DNA of 64,000 nucleotides. It comes from Microbacterium paraoxydans. GTDB lineage: Bacteria > Actinomycetota > Actinomycetes > Actinomycetales > Microbacteriaceae. Of the stretch, positions 51,019 to 60,101 are shown in pieces. Position 1 is the stretch's first letter. Every line of letters starts with the position of its first letter. Location of the stretch: the NCBI RefSeq assembly GCF_020524545.1, contig NZ_JAIVLG010000006.1, positions 186,001-250,000 of the forward strand. The letters run 5' to 3'. The position numbers were made by a program, and so were the translations under genes. The notes beneath the pieces are model-generated. The model was not told the origin of the DNA. It saw only the letters and a program-made list of their open reading frames with translations, and made no database searches.

Positions 51019-52104
51019 ATGTCTTCCGGCTTCGAATGGGAATCCTGGATCGGCACGGTCGTGGCGATCGCGGTCGCCGTGGTCAGCGTGACCGCTCTCC
51101 TCGTCCTGCTGCGATTGGTCACGGTGCTCGTGGGCCGTCGCCTGCCCTGGGTGCGTGATCTCGCGCGGAGGGTGCGCAACGCGGCCACGGCGACGGCGCT
51201 CGTGGTCGCGGTCTGGATCGCCGGCGCGACCACGGTCGCGGGGGAGCAGGAGTGGTGGCCGGCGGTCTCCCGGCTCTTCCTGATCGCGACCATCATCACC
51301 GGGTCCTGGCTCATCGCCGCCGCCGTCTCCTTCGGCTTCGAACGGCTGATCGCCCGCGAGGAGATCGTCCTGGTCGGTCCGGAGGCCCGCCGTCGGCGCA
51401 CGCAGCTGCTCGTCATCCACCGGCTCGTCCTGGTCACGATCGCCGTGCTCGCCCTCGGTACCGTGCTGTTCACCTTCCCCGAGATGCGCGCGGTCGGTAC
51501 GAGCCTTCTCGCGTCGGCCGGAATCGCGAGCATCATCGCCGGTCTCGCGGCGCAGTCGATCCTGGGAAACCTCATCGCCGGGGTGCAGGTGGCCTTCACG
51601 GACGCGATCCGCGTCGGGGACGTCGTGGTGGTGGAGGGCGAATGGGGACGGATCGGCGAGATCAACCTGTCGTACGTGGTCGTCTACATCTGGGATGAGC
51701 GACGCCTCGTCGTGCCGTGCAGCTACTTCACGTCGACACCGATCGAGACGTGGACACGCAGATCCGACAAGATCCTCGGCACCGTGTATCTGGATCTGGA
51801 CTGGCGTGTGCCGATGGACGCTGTGCGCGAGGAGTTCCAGCGCATCGTGGAGGCATCGCCGGCGTGGGACGGTCGATCCTCGAGCGCCCTGGTGACGGAT
51901 GCGCAGGGCGGACACGTCACCGTCCGGCTGGTGATGTCCGCCAAGGACTCCGACGACCAGTGGACGATCCGCTGCGAGGTGCGGGAGAAGATGGTGGGCT
52001 GGTTGCAGCGGGAGTATCCGGACGCACTGCCTCGCACCCGAGTGGAGCTCGAACCTCAGTCGGATTCCTCGTCCGCACCCTCGACGGGTTCCTCCGCGTC
52101 GTAG
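51019..52104 (+). CDS. MscS-family mechanosensitive ion channel
   Basis: 361 residues. Three to four membrane helices in the first ~190 residues; the pore-lining TM3 and following beta domain are clear: SLLASAGIASIIAGLAAQSI, LGNLIAGVQVAFTDAIRVGD, VVVVEGEWGRIGEINLSYVV, PCSYFTSTPIETWTRR. It opens on hypo-osmotic shock to release solutes. The 3' end overlaps a small convergent gene by 49 bases. Confidence 0.9.
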   Translation: MSSGFEWESWIGTVVAIAVAVVSVTALLVLLRLVTVLVGRRLPWVRDLARRVRNAATATALVVAVWIAGATTVAGEQEWWPAVSRLFLIATIITGSWLIAAAVSFGFERLIAREEIVLVGPEARRRRTQLLVIHRLVLVTIAVLALGTVLFTFPEMRAVGTSLLASAGIASIIAGLAAQSILGNLIAGVQVAFTDAIRVGDVVVVEGEWGRIGEINLSYVVVYIWDERRLVVPCSYFTSTPIETWTRRSDKILGTVYLDLDWRVPMDAVREEFQRIVEASPAWDGRSSSALVTDAQGGHVTVRLVMSAKDSDDQWTIRCEVREKMVGWLQREYPDALPRTRVELEPQSDSSSAPSTGSSAS

Positions 52105-52307
52105 TCGGCTGCGGTCTGCGCGGCCGACTCGGTGATCGGGAAGACGATCGAGCTGACCTCGGTGGTCGCCCCGAAGCCGAGACCGAGCGAGAGGGGATCG
52201 ACGGCGGGCTCCTCACCGAGCGTCTCGGCTTCGGAGCGCTCCACGGGCTCCGAAGGCAGCGCCCACGGACTCTCTTCTTCTTCCGGCTTCTGCTGGAACA
52301 TTCCCAT
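52056..52307 (-). CDS. Small acidic hypothetical protein
   Basis: 83 residues from ATG 52307 (or ATG 52301). Very acidic: starts MGMFQQKPEEEESPWALPSE and ends EEPVEGADEESD, with a hydrophobic middle (SLGLGFGATTEVSSIVFPI). The opening MGMFQQKPEE and the SIVFPI element look like a short conserved protein I associate with Microbacteriaceae; the function is unknown. Its last 49 bases overlap the end of the convergent MscS gene. Confidence 0.55.
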   Translation of the reverse strand: MGMFQQKPEEEESPWALPSEPVERSEAETLGEEPAVDPLSLGLGFGATTEVSSIVFPITESAAQTAADYDAEEPVEGADEESD

Positions 52308-52387
52308 GGGTCCATTGTGAACCCCCGCCGCGGTGCGGAGGCCGGATTCACCCGGGATCGATCGGATGCCGGAGACAGGGCGGACGG

Positions 52388-52693
52388 TCAGCCCGCCGCG
52401 TGGCGCACCGCCTCGACCAGCGCGCGCCACGGCCCGTCGAGCGCGGAGTCAGGCAGCTCGCGTTCGCGGCGTTCCACCGGAGTCCGGGCGCGAATGCTCC
52501 ACACGAACCGGTCCGCGCCGGTGCCGGTCGGCGCCTCCTGATCCCAGGGGCATCGGTCGATGAGGTCGACCCAGTCGCCGGCGTCGTCGGGTCCTGCTTC
52601 CACCTGCCACCGGCGACGGATGCCCGCGATGCCGCCCGTGCGGACGACGGCGATCACGATCGGGGCATCAGTCGCGGGAGGAGGCTCGCTCAT
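52388..52693 (-). CDS. Emfourin-type protealysin inhibitor
   Basis: 101 residues from ATG 52693. The short alpha/beta protein (IVIAVVRTGGIAGIRRRWQVE, DDAGDWVDLIDRCPWDQ, DRFVWSIRARTPVERRERELPDSAL, WRALVEAVRHAAG) matches emfourin, the inhibitor encoded downstream of protealysin-like M4 peptidases. The VVRTGGIAG loop is the expected inhibitory element. It overlaps the end of the peptidase gene by 26 bases, consistent with coupled synthesis of enzyme and inhibitor. Confidence 0.85.
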   Translation of the reverse strand: MSEPPPATDAPIVIAVVRTGGIAGIRRRWQVEAGPDDAGDWVDLIDRCPWDQEAPTGTGADRFVWSIRARTPVERRERELPDSALDGPWRALVEAVRHAAG

Positions 52694-53738
52694 CTGCATA
52701 GACTCCCACGACGGTCCACGCGCGTCGAGCCGCAGCAGCCGTGGTCTCGTCGATCGCCGTGGCTGCGGCGACCGTCGCATCGGCGAACTCGACGAAGGAC
52801 GCCGTGCTCGACAGGCCGCCGGTGAGCGCCCGGTACCAGACCGTCCCCGCGCGCTCCCAGGCCTTGCCGCCGAGGTCGATGGCGAACAGGGCGAAGGCGC
52901 GGTTGGGGATGCCGGAGTTGATGTGCACGCCGCCGTTGTCCTCGGTCGTGCGCACGAAGCCGCTCACGTGGTCGGGCTGCGGGTCTCTGCCGAGCTCGTC
53001 ATCGTCGTACGCGGTGCCCGGGGCGATCATCGAGCGCAGCGCCGCGCCCTCGACGGCATCCGTGAAGATCTCGGCACCGATCAGCCAGGAGGCGCCGTCC
53101 GCCGTCTGCCCGAGCGCGTACTGCTCGGTCAGGGCGCCGAAGACGTCGGCGATCGACTCGTTCAGCGCGCCCGGCTGGCCCTGGTACTCGAGGTTCGCCG
53201 TGTGCTGCACGACGCCGTGCGCGAGCTCATGCCCGATGACCGTGAGCGAGCCGGTGAAGTGCTGGAACACCTCGCCGTCGCCGTCGCCGAACACCATGCG
53301 CTCGCCGTCCCAGAACGCGTTGTCGTAGTCGACGCCGTAGTGGACCGTCGCATCCAGAGGGGCACCGGCATCGTCGAGGGAGTTGCGCCCGAAGGCCGAC
53401 AGCAGCATCTCGAAGGTGGCGCCGAGACCGTCGAAGGCTTCGTTGACCGCGCCGTCGGCCACGGGGGCGTCGTCTTCGCCGCGAACCACCGCACCGGGCA
53501 GGCGCTGCGTGTTGCCGGCGTCGCTGATGGTGCGGTTCGGGGCGTCCGACAGCTGGGCGACCAGGTCGCCGTTCTCGTCGATCGACAGGTCGATGCGGGC
53601 GCGGAACGGTGGTCGTCCGGCTGTGAGCGTCTGTCTCGCGGCCGCCGCAGCCTTCGGGAAGCGCCCCGATTCGGCCAAGCGTGCGAGCAGGTACGACGGG
53701 ACCACTCCATGACGCTGTGTCGATTCTGTGCTGCTCAT
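52668..53738 (-). CDS. Protealysin-like M4 metallopeptidase
   Basis: 356 residues without a signal peptide. A short propeptide begins with the PSYLLARLAESG motif typical of protealysin-type precursors. The catalytic zinc motif is VIGHELAHGVVQH (near residue 170), the third zinc ligand is in GALNESIADVFG, and the substrate-stabilising His lies in NGGVHINSGIPNRAF. Members are made as inactive precursors inside the cell and are paired with emfourin, encoded next here. Possible roles include interbacterial or host interactions; not determinable from sequence. Confidence 0.92.
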   Translation of the reverse strand: MSSTESTQRHGVVPSYLLARLAESGRFPKAAAAARQTLTAGRPPFRARIDLSIDENGDLVAQLSDAPNRTISDAGNTQRLPGAVVRGEDDAPVADGAVNEAFDGLGATFEMLLSAFGRNSLDDAGAPLDATVHYGVDYDNAFWDGERMVFGDGDGEVFQHFTGSLTVIGHELAHGVVQHTANLEYQGQPGALNESIADVFGALTEQYALGQTADGASWLIGAEIFTDAVEGAALRSMIAPGTAYDDDELGRDPQPDHVSGFVRTTEDNGGVHINSGIPNRAFALFAIDLGGKAWERAGTVWYRALTGGLSSTASFVEFADATVAAATAIDETTAAAARRAWTVVGVYADERASSRD

Positions 53739-53790
53739 GGATCGACCCTACGCCGGGCCTCGGACGCCCGTGGGACGCGGAAGCATGATG

Positions 53791-53859
53791 TGAAGGAGAT
53801 CTCACGCTGTGAAGGAGGCTTCGGCCCGGGCTCCCCTTCATTGCGTGAGATCTCCTTCA
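53791..53859. repeat. Intergenic hairpin with 17-bp perfect arms
   Basis: TGAAGGAGATCTCACGC (53791-53807) and its exact complement GCGTGAGATCTCCTTCA (53843-53859), with a nested, imperfect inner repeat (GTGAAGGAGG / GCTCCCCTTCA). It lies 27 bp downstream of the stop of the minus-strand gene ending at 53886 and upstream of the M4 peptidase gene. Same build as the element at 34604 but a different sequence. Confidence 0.85.
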
Positions 53860-53885
53860 TGACGCGTGCGCTCGCCGGAGCGGTT

Positions 53886-54329
53886 TCACTCCCGCTCGAT
53901 GCTCAACACGGTCGTGCGGATGCCGTCGGACTCGTACTGCACCGGCATCCCGGGGTGTGCGGACGAGAACCAGAAGATGCCGTCGGCGGTGTCGTACCGC
54001 CGACACGTCAGCTCGCCCAGCGGCGAGGACAGCGGCACGGTCGACATGCTCGTCGTCTCGGCGTCGAAGGCCGCGTGACCCTGGAGCTCGATCCAGGTCA
54101 CCCGGCTCGAGACGACCGCGTTCGGGTCGGCCGCGGCCCAGCGATCGAGGGTCGCGCCCTCCTCATCCGTGTGGTGGAAGCGGTTGACGTGCTCGCCCAG
54201 CGGCCCGTCGGGGCCTTCCAGGAGGAGGCGGATGCGCTTCCCCTTGCCGGTCGCGTCTCTGATCTCTTCGGCGGTGAACGGCGTCGGCAGGAGGCCGGGG
54301 CCGAGCAGGTGCGGGTCGGGATCGGTCAT
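53886..54329 (-). CDS. Hypothetical protein
   Basis: 147 residues from ATG 54329. No membrane segment or signal peptide. Predicted alpha/beta: PTPFTAEEIRDATGKGKRIR, LLEGPDGPLGEHVNRFHHTD, GEL-type strand LTCRRYDTADGIFWFSSAHP and a C-terminal strand IRTTVLSIERE. I do not recognise the family. It is divergent from the sugar-binding-protein gene (160 bp between starts). Confidence 0.6.
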   Translation of the reverse strand: MTDPDPHLLGPGLLPTPFTAEEIRDATGKGKRIRLLLEGPDGPLGEHVNRFHHTDEEGATLDRWAAADPNAVVSSRVTWIELQGHAAFDAETTSMSTVPLSSPLGELTCRRYDTADGIFWFSSAHPGMPVQYESDGIRTTVLSIERE

Positions 54330-54401
54330 GCACCCAGTCTGCGGCACGGGTGACCGGTACGTCACGGGATGGTCTCGATGACCGCCGACCCGGGGACCTC
54401 C

Positions 54402-54432
54402 TTGACAGAATTGCGTTCTGTATACAGAATAC
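54402..54432 (+). promoter_or_regulatory. Promoter of the sugar importer with overlapping GntR operator
   Basis: TTGACA at 54402-54407 and CAGAAT at 54425-54430 with a 17-bp spacer. A perfect 14-bp palindrome TTCTGTATACAGAA at 54416-54429 covers the spacer and -10. The word TGTATACAGAATAC (54419-54432) recurs at the GH42 promoter (60133-60146), pointing to common control by the GntR gene at 59.4 kb. Confidence 0.82.
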
Positions 54433-54489
54433 GAGTACGTCCGAAGGGCGTTCCCGACACGATCTTCCAATGATGAAAGAGGTAGCGAG

Positions 54490-55800
54490 ATGGCACGTGC
54501 GAACGTGACGCGGTATCTGGCACTGGGCGCCGCCGGCGCTCTGGCCCTGGGGCTGGCCGCGTGCAGCGGCGGCGGGGGAGGCGGCGGCGTCGATGCCGAC
54601 GGCAACGCGACGGTCATCTGGTCCACCTGGGGAACGGCGGACGAGCTGACCCGCTACGAGGAGTTCAACAAGGACTTCATGAAGCGTCACCCCGACATCA
54701 CCGTCAAGCTCCAGCCCGTCGCCGGCTACGGCGACTACCACTCCAAGCTGCTCGCACAGCTCACCAGCAACACCGCGCCCGATGTGTTCTACGTCGGTGA
54801 CGACATGATCGGCCAGTTCGTCGCATCCGACCGGCTGATGCCGCTCAGCGACCTGATGGAGTCCGATGCGAGCCAGACCACGAAGGACGACTTCTTCCCC
54901 GGCCTCTTCGGGGCGGCAGAGGAGGACGGCGAGGTCTACGCGGCCCCGAACGACTCGAACCCCGACGTGTTCTGGTACGACAAGCAGGCGCTGGAAGCCG
55001 CCGGGATCACCGAGGATCCCGCCACGCTGGCCGAGAACGGCGAGTGGACGACCGACAAGTTCCTCGAGATGAACACCAAGCTCCACGACGCCGGCCTCAC
55101 CGGGACGATGTACTGGAACTACTGGGCCACGCACTGGAGCTGGCTGTCGTCCCAGGGGCTTCCGGCGCCGTACGACGAGTCGGACGCCTTCGTCGCGAAC
55201 GAGGACCCCGCCTCGGTGGAGTCGGTGCAGCAGCTCGGCGACCTCTTCCAGGACGGCACCTTCGTCGTCGCCGACACGCTTCCCGACGGCGCCGGAGCGG
55301 ACAGCGTCTTCGTGACGCACAAGGCCGGGTTCTTCGTGCAGGGCCGCTACACGATCGGGACGGTCAAGGCCACGGGTGAGGAAGACAGCTACGACATCGT
55401 CCGCTGGCCGACGCCCGACGGCGAGGCCGCTCCCACCGGGGTCGCGACGAGCTTCCTCGCGATCAACGGCAAGACCAAGGTGAAGGACGCGGCGTTCACC
55501 TTCTGGACCGAGTTCCTCTCCGCCGAGGGCCAGACCTTCCGTCTCGAAGGCGGCGGCAACGCGGTCCCGTCGATCAAGGGCGCCGACGACGTCGTGCTCG
55601 AAGGCGGCTACCCGGTGCACGCGCAGACGTTCCTCGACATGCGCGACATCGGCTTCACGAACTACCCCGCCGAGGCCCGCGTGCCCGGTCTGCCGGTCGC
55701 CATCTCCGAGGAGTTCCAGAAGCTCTACGAGGGCAAGACCGATGCGCAGGAGACGCTCGACACGATCGCGGGCGTGGTCGAGGACCGGTCGGAGAAGTAG
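54490..55800 (+). CDS. ABC sugar-binding lipoprotein
   Basis: 436 residues with AAAGAGGTAGCGAG before the ATG. Lipoprotein signal with lipobox LAAC, Cys25, followed by a Gly run. Family 1 solute-binding fold: NATVIWSTWGTADELTRYEE, DITVKLQPVAGYGDYHSKLL and LTSNTAPDVFYVGDDMIGQF. First gene of the galactoside-type operon; the substrate is inferred from the GH42 gene under the same operator. Confidence 0.9.
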   Translation: MARANVTRYLALGAAGALALGLAACSGGGGGGGVDADGNATVIWSTWGTADELTRYEEFNKDFMKRHPDITVKLQPVAGYGDYHSKLLAQLTSNTAPDVFYVGDDMIGQFVASDRLMPLSDLMESDASQTTKDDFFPGLFGAAEEDGEVYAAPNDSNPDVFWYDKQALEAAGITEDPATLAENGEWTTDKFLEMNTKLHDAGLTGTMYWNYWATHWSWLSSQGLPAPYDESDAFVANEDPASVESVQQLGDLFQDGTFVVADTLPDGAGADSVFVTHKAGFFVQGRYTIGTVKATGEEDSYDIVRWPTPDGEAAPTGVATSFLAINGKTKVKDAAFTFWTEFLSAEGQTFRLEGGGNAVPSIKGADDVVLEGGYPVHAQTFLDMRDIGFTNYPAEARVPGLPVAISEEFQKLYEGKTDAQETLDTIAGVVEDRSEK

Positions 55801-55802
55801 GA

Positions 55803-56765
55803 GTGAGCACGCTCACCGAGAACGGACGGATGCCGCAGGCCACGCCTGCGGCATCCGTCCCGCCCCTGCGCCGGGAAGCCGCCTGGCGCCGGCGGGATCG
55901 GGCCTGGGGCTACGTCTTCGTCGCTCCGCAGCTGCTCGGCATGGCGCTGTTCGTCGTGCTGCCGTTCGCCGCCAGCCTGGTGCTGGCCTTCGCCGAGTGG
56001 GACGGCCTGGGCGAGCTCACGTGGGTGGGGCTGGCGAACTTCGCCGATCAGCTGCAGGACCCGCTGCTCGCACGCGCGATCATCAACACCCTGCTGATCG
56101 CGATCATCACCGTCCCGATCGGCCTCACGCTCGCGGTCATCGTCGCCGTCGCACTCGAGAAGCTGAAGACGCGCACGCTCTACCTGATCCTGTTCTTCGC
56201 CCCGGTGGTCACCTCGACCGTTGCCGTCGCCATGATCTGGCAGCAGATGTTCCGCGCGGACGGGCTGCTCTCGACCACGATCTCGAAGGTCTTCGGGATC
56301 ACGCCCCCGGATTGGCTGCAGGATCCGAAGCTCGCGCTCCTCGCCGTCTGCATCGTGACGATCTGGTCGTCGATGGGTCTGAACGTCGTGATCTTCCTCG
56401 CCGGGCTGCAGAACATCTCGCCCTCGGTGATCGAGGCCGCCCGCATCGACGGCGCCGGCGCCGTGCGGCTGTTCACCAGCATCCGGCTCCCGCTGCTCTC
56501 GCCGATCGTGTTCTTCTCCTCGGTGATCGCGTTCATCTCGTCGTTGCAGACCTTCGACACGGTCTACGTGCTGGTCTCCGGCGGCGGCCCCGACAACGCG
56601 ACGCGCACGATCGTGTATCACATCTTCGACCTCGGCTTCGGGCGTTTCGAGTTCGGGCTGTCCAGCGCGGCCAGCATCATCCTGCTCGTGCTCACCCTGG
56701 TCATCACGGCCATCCAGTTCGGTGCGCAGAAGAAGTTCGTCCACTACGAGGATGACCCGGCATGA
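55803..56765 (+). CDS. ABC sugar permease (MalF-type)
   Basis: 320 residues from GTG 55803, two bases after the previous stop. Six membrane helices; RAWGYVFVAPQLLGMALFVV at the N-terminus and the EAA loop EAARIDGAGAVRLFTSIRLP. Overlaps the second permease by four bases. No ATPase is encoded in the operon; a shared MsiK-type ATPase elsewhere is the usual actinobacterial solution. Confidence 0.9.
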   Translation: MSTLTENGRMPQATPAASVPPLRREAAWRRRDRAWGYVFVAPQLLGMALFVVLPFAASLVLAFAEWDGLGELTWVGLANFADQLQDPLLARAIINTLLIAIITVPIGLTLAVIVAVALEKLKTRTLYLILFFAPVVTSTVAVAMIWQQMFRADGLLSTTISKVFGITPPDWLQDPKLALLAVCIVTIWSSMGLNVVIFLAGLQNISPSVIEAARIDGAGAVRLFTSIRLPLLSPIVFFSSVIAFISSLQTFDTVYVLVSGGGPDNATRTIVYHIFDLGFGRFEFGLSSAASIILLVLTLVITAIQFGAQKKFVHYEDDPA

Positions 56766-57709
56766 CCCTCCAGACCACACCCCTCGGCGACGCCGCCGCC
56801 CCCGCGACCGACTCCACCGTCGCGCTCACCGCTCCCGGATACCGTCAGCGTGGACGGGGAGGACCGGGGCCGGGACGCGCCCGTCGGCGTCTCGGCTCGA
56901 CCGCGCTGCACGTGCTCCTCGTCATCGGCGGCATCTCGATGGTGTTCCCGTTCGTCTGGATGCTGCTGACGTCGTTCAAGACCCTTCCGCAGCTGCTCAA
57001 GAACCCGCTGGAGTTCCTGCCGAACCCGTGGACCGTCGACAACTACGTCGAGGCCTGGAACGCGGTGCCGTTCGCGCAGGCCTACCTGAACAGCGCGTAC
57101 ATCGCCGTGCTGGTGGTGGTCGGCACCCTGATCACCGCGTCGATGGCGGGCTACGCGTTCGCCCGCATCCGCTTCCGGGGCAGCAAGGTGATCTTCATCG
57201 TGTTCCTCGCGACGCAGATGATCCCGGCGCAGGTCACCCTGATCCCCTTCTACCTCCTGATGTCACAGCTCGGCTGGGTGGACTCGCATCTCGCGCTGAT
57301 CGTGCCCGGGATGATCGCGAACCCCTTCGCCGTGTTCCTGATGCGGCAGTTCGTCCTCGCGCTGCCGCGTGAGCTGGAGGAGGCGGCGCTGGTGGACGGC
57401 GCGGGCCGCTGGCGCATCTTCTGGAGCATCGTGCTGCCGAACCTGAAACCCGGTCTCGCCGCGCTCAGCATCATCACCGCCCTCGGCGTCTGGAACGCCT
57501 TCCTGTTCCCGCTGGTGCTGCTGAACACCCCGGATCTGTTCACCGTCCCGCTGCTGCTGACCTCGTTCCAGGGGCAGTTCGGCTCCATCAACTACGGGCT
57601 CGTGATGGCGGCATCGGCGATCGCCACCGTGCCGATGCTCATCGTGTTCGTGATCGGCCAGCGGAAGATCCTCAACAGCATGGCCGCCTCGGGACTCGGA
57701 GGGCGGTGA
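56762..57709 (+). CDS. ABC sugar permease (MalG-type)
   Basis: 315 residues. A basic cytoplasmic N-terminal tail precedes six membrane helices; the EAA loop is EEAALVDGAGRWRIFWSIVL, followed by PNLKPGLAALSIITALGVWN. It pairs with the permease upstream. Confidence 0.9.
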   Translation: MTLQTTPLGDAAAPATDSTVALTAPGYRQRGRGGPGPGRARRRLGSTALHVLLVIGGISMVFPFVWMLLTSFKTLPQLLKNPLEFLPNPWTVDNYVEAWNAVPFAQAYLNSAYIAVLVVVGTLITASMAGYAFARIRFRGSKVIFIVFLATQMIPAQVTLIPFYLLMSQLGWVDSHLALIVPGMIANPFAVFLMRQFVLALPRELEEAALVDGAGRWRIFWSIVLPNLKPGLAALSIITALGVWNAFLFPLVLLNTPDLFTVPLLLTSFQGQFGSINYGLVMAASAIATVPMLIVFVIGQRKILNSMAASGLGGR

Positions 57710-59349
57710 TGACGGATCCTGCCGTCCTCGCCGGACGCCACCTCGATCTCATCTCGGCGCCGTTCACGCTGCCGCGCTCTCGTGTGCTCGTGTTCCGCGC
57801 CGAGGACGGGAACGGCGTGCGCGTGCACACCTCGGAGTACGAGCGGCGGCTGTCGGAGTGCCGGGTGCTGGATGCTCTGACCGTGATCGGTCCTGGCGGT
57901 GACGTGCTCCCGGTGACCGACGTGCATCCGTCGCGGGTGGTGTTCGGGCTGGGAGCGGCGACGCTGACCTTCGCCGACCCCTCCGCGCTCAGTCTGGGCG
58001 GGGATCCGGGAGCGCGCCTGAGCCTGCGGCGTCCGGATGACAGCGTCGAGGAGCATCCGCTCGGCGGCGGCATCCGGCTGCACGTCGACGCGGATCGTGC
58101 GGTCTCGGTGGAGCGCGGCGACCACGCTGCGGCGCTCGCCGAGACCGAGCGGGTGTGGGGCGACTGGTTCGCGAAGTGCCCGCGCGTGCGCGACGATCTG
58201 CAGGAGATGACCGCGTTCTGCTGGTGGGTGCTCGGGGCGAACATCGTCGAGCTGCCCTCTCTCGGCGACGCGCGAGCCATCGTGCCGTCGAAGATCGGCT
58301 ACGTCGGTCTCTGGCAGTGGGATGCGTACTTCATCGCCGTCGGGTTGCGACACGGCGACCCGGAGCTCGCGCGCGAACAGCTCGACCTCGCCTTCCGGTT
58401 CGCCCAGACCGACGGGCAACTGCCCGACGTGGTGCACGAGCTTGGTGTGCTCGCGACCAGCGACGACTTGCCCGAGAGTGACCGCGCCAACCTGCGCAGG
58501 GCCGGGTCGCAGATCGCCGACCCGAGCGCACCGGTGCCGCTGACCAAGCCGCCGCTCGCCGCGTGGGCGCTGCGCAAGGTGCTCGAGGTCGAGGACGCCC
58601 CCGACTACGCGAGGACGCAGCTGGCGCGCATCGTCCGCTCGCAGGACTGGTGGTTCGCCGGGAGCGACCTCGACCATGACGGGATGCCGGAGTACGGGCA
58701 CCCCTATTCGTCGGGGCTCGACGACAGCCCGATCTTCGACGGGCCGCTGCCGACAGCCGCGCCCGATCTGGGGGCGTACCTGGTGCGGCAGGACCTCGAA
58801 CTCGCCGACCTGCTGCGCCGCTACGAGCCGGGGGCCGACGTGTCGCGCTTCGAGGAGAGGGCCGCGACCACGCAGGAGCTGCTGTTGCGGATGTGGGATC
58901 CCGAGCGGGCACGCTTCCTCGCCTTCGGCGGAGGGGAGCCGCAGCTCAGCGACACCGTCGTCGGGTTGATGCCGCTGCTCACGGGCACGCTGCCGACGTC
59001 GATCGCCGAGGCGTTGCGCGCTGCCGTCGACGACCCTTCGCGGTTCGCTCAGCCCTGGGGGCTGCCGACGGTCGCAGCTTCCGACCCCGACTATTCGGAC
59101 GAGCGGATGTGGCGCGGGCCGGTGTGGGTCAACACGAGCATGCTTGTCGCCGAGGGGTTGGAGGCGTCGGGGTACCCCGAGCGCGCGCGGGAACTGCGGG
59201 CGCAGACGGTGGCCCTCGTCATCCACGGCGGCGGTCCGCACGAATACTTCAACCCGCGCACGGGGTTCAAGGCCGAGCGTGCGACGACCGCCTTCGGGTG
59301 GTCGGCCGCCCTGTTCATCGACCTCGCGGTCACGCTGTCGCGCGGTTGA
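57709..59349 (+). CDS. MGH1-like (GH63-type) (alpha/alpha)6 glycoside hydrolase
   Basis: 546 residues from ATG 57709 (GGAGGG upstream); a GTG at 57706 is an alternative. After a small beta-rich N-terminal domain (~1-140), an (alpha/alpha)6-barrel follows with trehalase/GH63-like motifs: IGYVGLWQWDAYFIAVGLRH, PPLAAWALRKVLEVE, DGMPEYGHPYSSGLDDSPIF and MWRGPVWVNTSMLVAEGLEA, then EYFNPRTG. No signal peptide, so it acts in the cytoplasm on the imported sugar. Linkage specificity cannot be read. Confidence 0.8.
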   Translation: MTDPAVLAGRHLDLISAPFTLPRSRVLVFRAEDGNGVRVHTSEYERRLSECRVLDALTVIGPGGDVLPVTDVHPSRVVFGLGAATLTFADPSALSLGGDPGARLSLRRPDDSVEEHPLGGGIRLHVDADRAVSVERGDHAAALAETERVWGDWFAKCPRVRDDLQEMTAFCWWVLGANIVELPSLGDARAIVPSKIGYVGLWQWDAYFIAVGLRHGDPELAREQLDLAFRFAQTDGQLPDVVHELGVLATSDDLPESDRANLRRAGSQIADPSAPVPLTKPPLAAWALRKVLEVEDAPDYARTQLARIVRSQDWWFAGSDLDHDGMPEYGHPYSSGLDDSPIFDGPLPTAAPDLGAYLVRQDLELADLLRRYEPGADVSRFEERAATTQELLLRMWDPERARFLAFGGGEPQLSDTVVGLMPLLTGTLPTSIAEALRAAVDDPSRFAQPWGLPTVAASDPDYSDERMWRGPVWVNTSMLVAEGLEASGYPERARELRAQTVALVIHGGGPHEYFNPRTGFKAERATTAFGWSAALFIDLAVTLSRG

Positions 59350-59406
59350 ATCGGCGAGCTGGGTGTGGTGAAACGGCGAGTCCGGGCCGGGAGCGCCCGG
59401 CGGGAG

Positions 59407-60063
59407 TCAGGCCGTGAAGTAAGAGCTCGTGGCGTTGTCGAGGATGCGCTGCATGCCGTGCATCCAGTTGAGCTTGAGGGCGTCGACCGCGCCGGGGATA
59501 TCGCCGTCGGCGAGGTGCCGAGCGATCTCGGCGTGCTCGGCGGCGACACGTTCGACCTTGACGTCTTCGGGCACGAGCAGCGACTCGTAGCGGTGGAACG
59601 AGCTGCGCACGTTGTCGATCACGGCCAGGAGGCGGGTGTTCGGGCAGGCGGACAGCATCACGCTGTGCCACTCGTCGTCCTTGGTGATGACCAGCTGGTG
59701 CTCCACGAGCTCGTCCGCGAAGGCGTCGGCCATCGCCTTGAGCCTCTTCCCGATCGCGCGCAGCTCCTCGGGCGGACTCAGCTCGAGCGCCAGGCTCTCG
59801 AGTGCAGCCATGACCGGCGCGAGGTCACGGAACTCGGACGCACTGAGCGGCACGAAGCGGAAGCCCTTGCCGTTCTCGCTCTCGATCTGCCCTTCGGACT
59901 CCAGGGCGATGAGTGCCTCGCGCAAGGGTGTGCGGCTCACGCCGAGCTCGGTGGCGAGCTGGACCTCGTTGATGCCCTCGCCGGGCTGCACGAGTCCGGC
60001 GCGCATGCGGGTCAGCAGCTCCTGTCGAACTTGCGAGCGCAGGTTCTTGCGTTCGATCGCCAT
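59407..60063 (-). CDS. FadR/FCD-subfamily GntR regulator of the sugar regulon
   Basis: 218 residues with AGAGGGGACGC before the ATG. GntR winged helix: LLTRMRAGLVQPGEGINEVQ, LATELGVSRTPLREALIALE. The C-terminal FCD helical domain (~90-215) carries His/Asp candidates for metal or sugar-acid binding (DDEWHSVMLSACPNTRLLAV). It sits between the two plus-strand blocks that share the TGTATACAGAATAC site and is its likely binder. Confidence 0.88.
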   Translation of the reverse strand: MAIERKNLRSQVRQELLTRMRAGLVQPGEGINEVQLATELGVSRTPLREALIALESEGQIESENGKGFRFVPLSASEFRDLAPVMAALESLALELSPPEELRAIGKRLKAMADAFADELVEHQLVITKDDEWHSVMLSACPNTRLLAVIDNVRSSFHRYESLLVPEDVKVERVAAEHAEIARHLADGDIPGAVDALKLNWMHGMQRILDNATSSYFTA

Positions 60064-60101
60064 GCGTCCCCTCTTCTGCCGCCTGCCCGTCAGCCTATGG
60101 G

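Noticed and set aside
54490..57709. An ATP-binding subunit hidden in the sugar operon
   Set aside because: No Walker A or signature motif in any frame between 54.4 and 63.7 kb; a shared ATPase elsewhere is likely.
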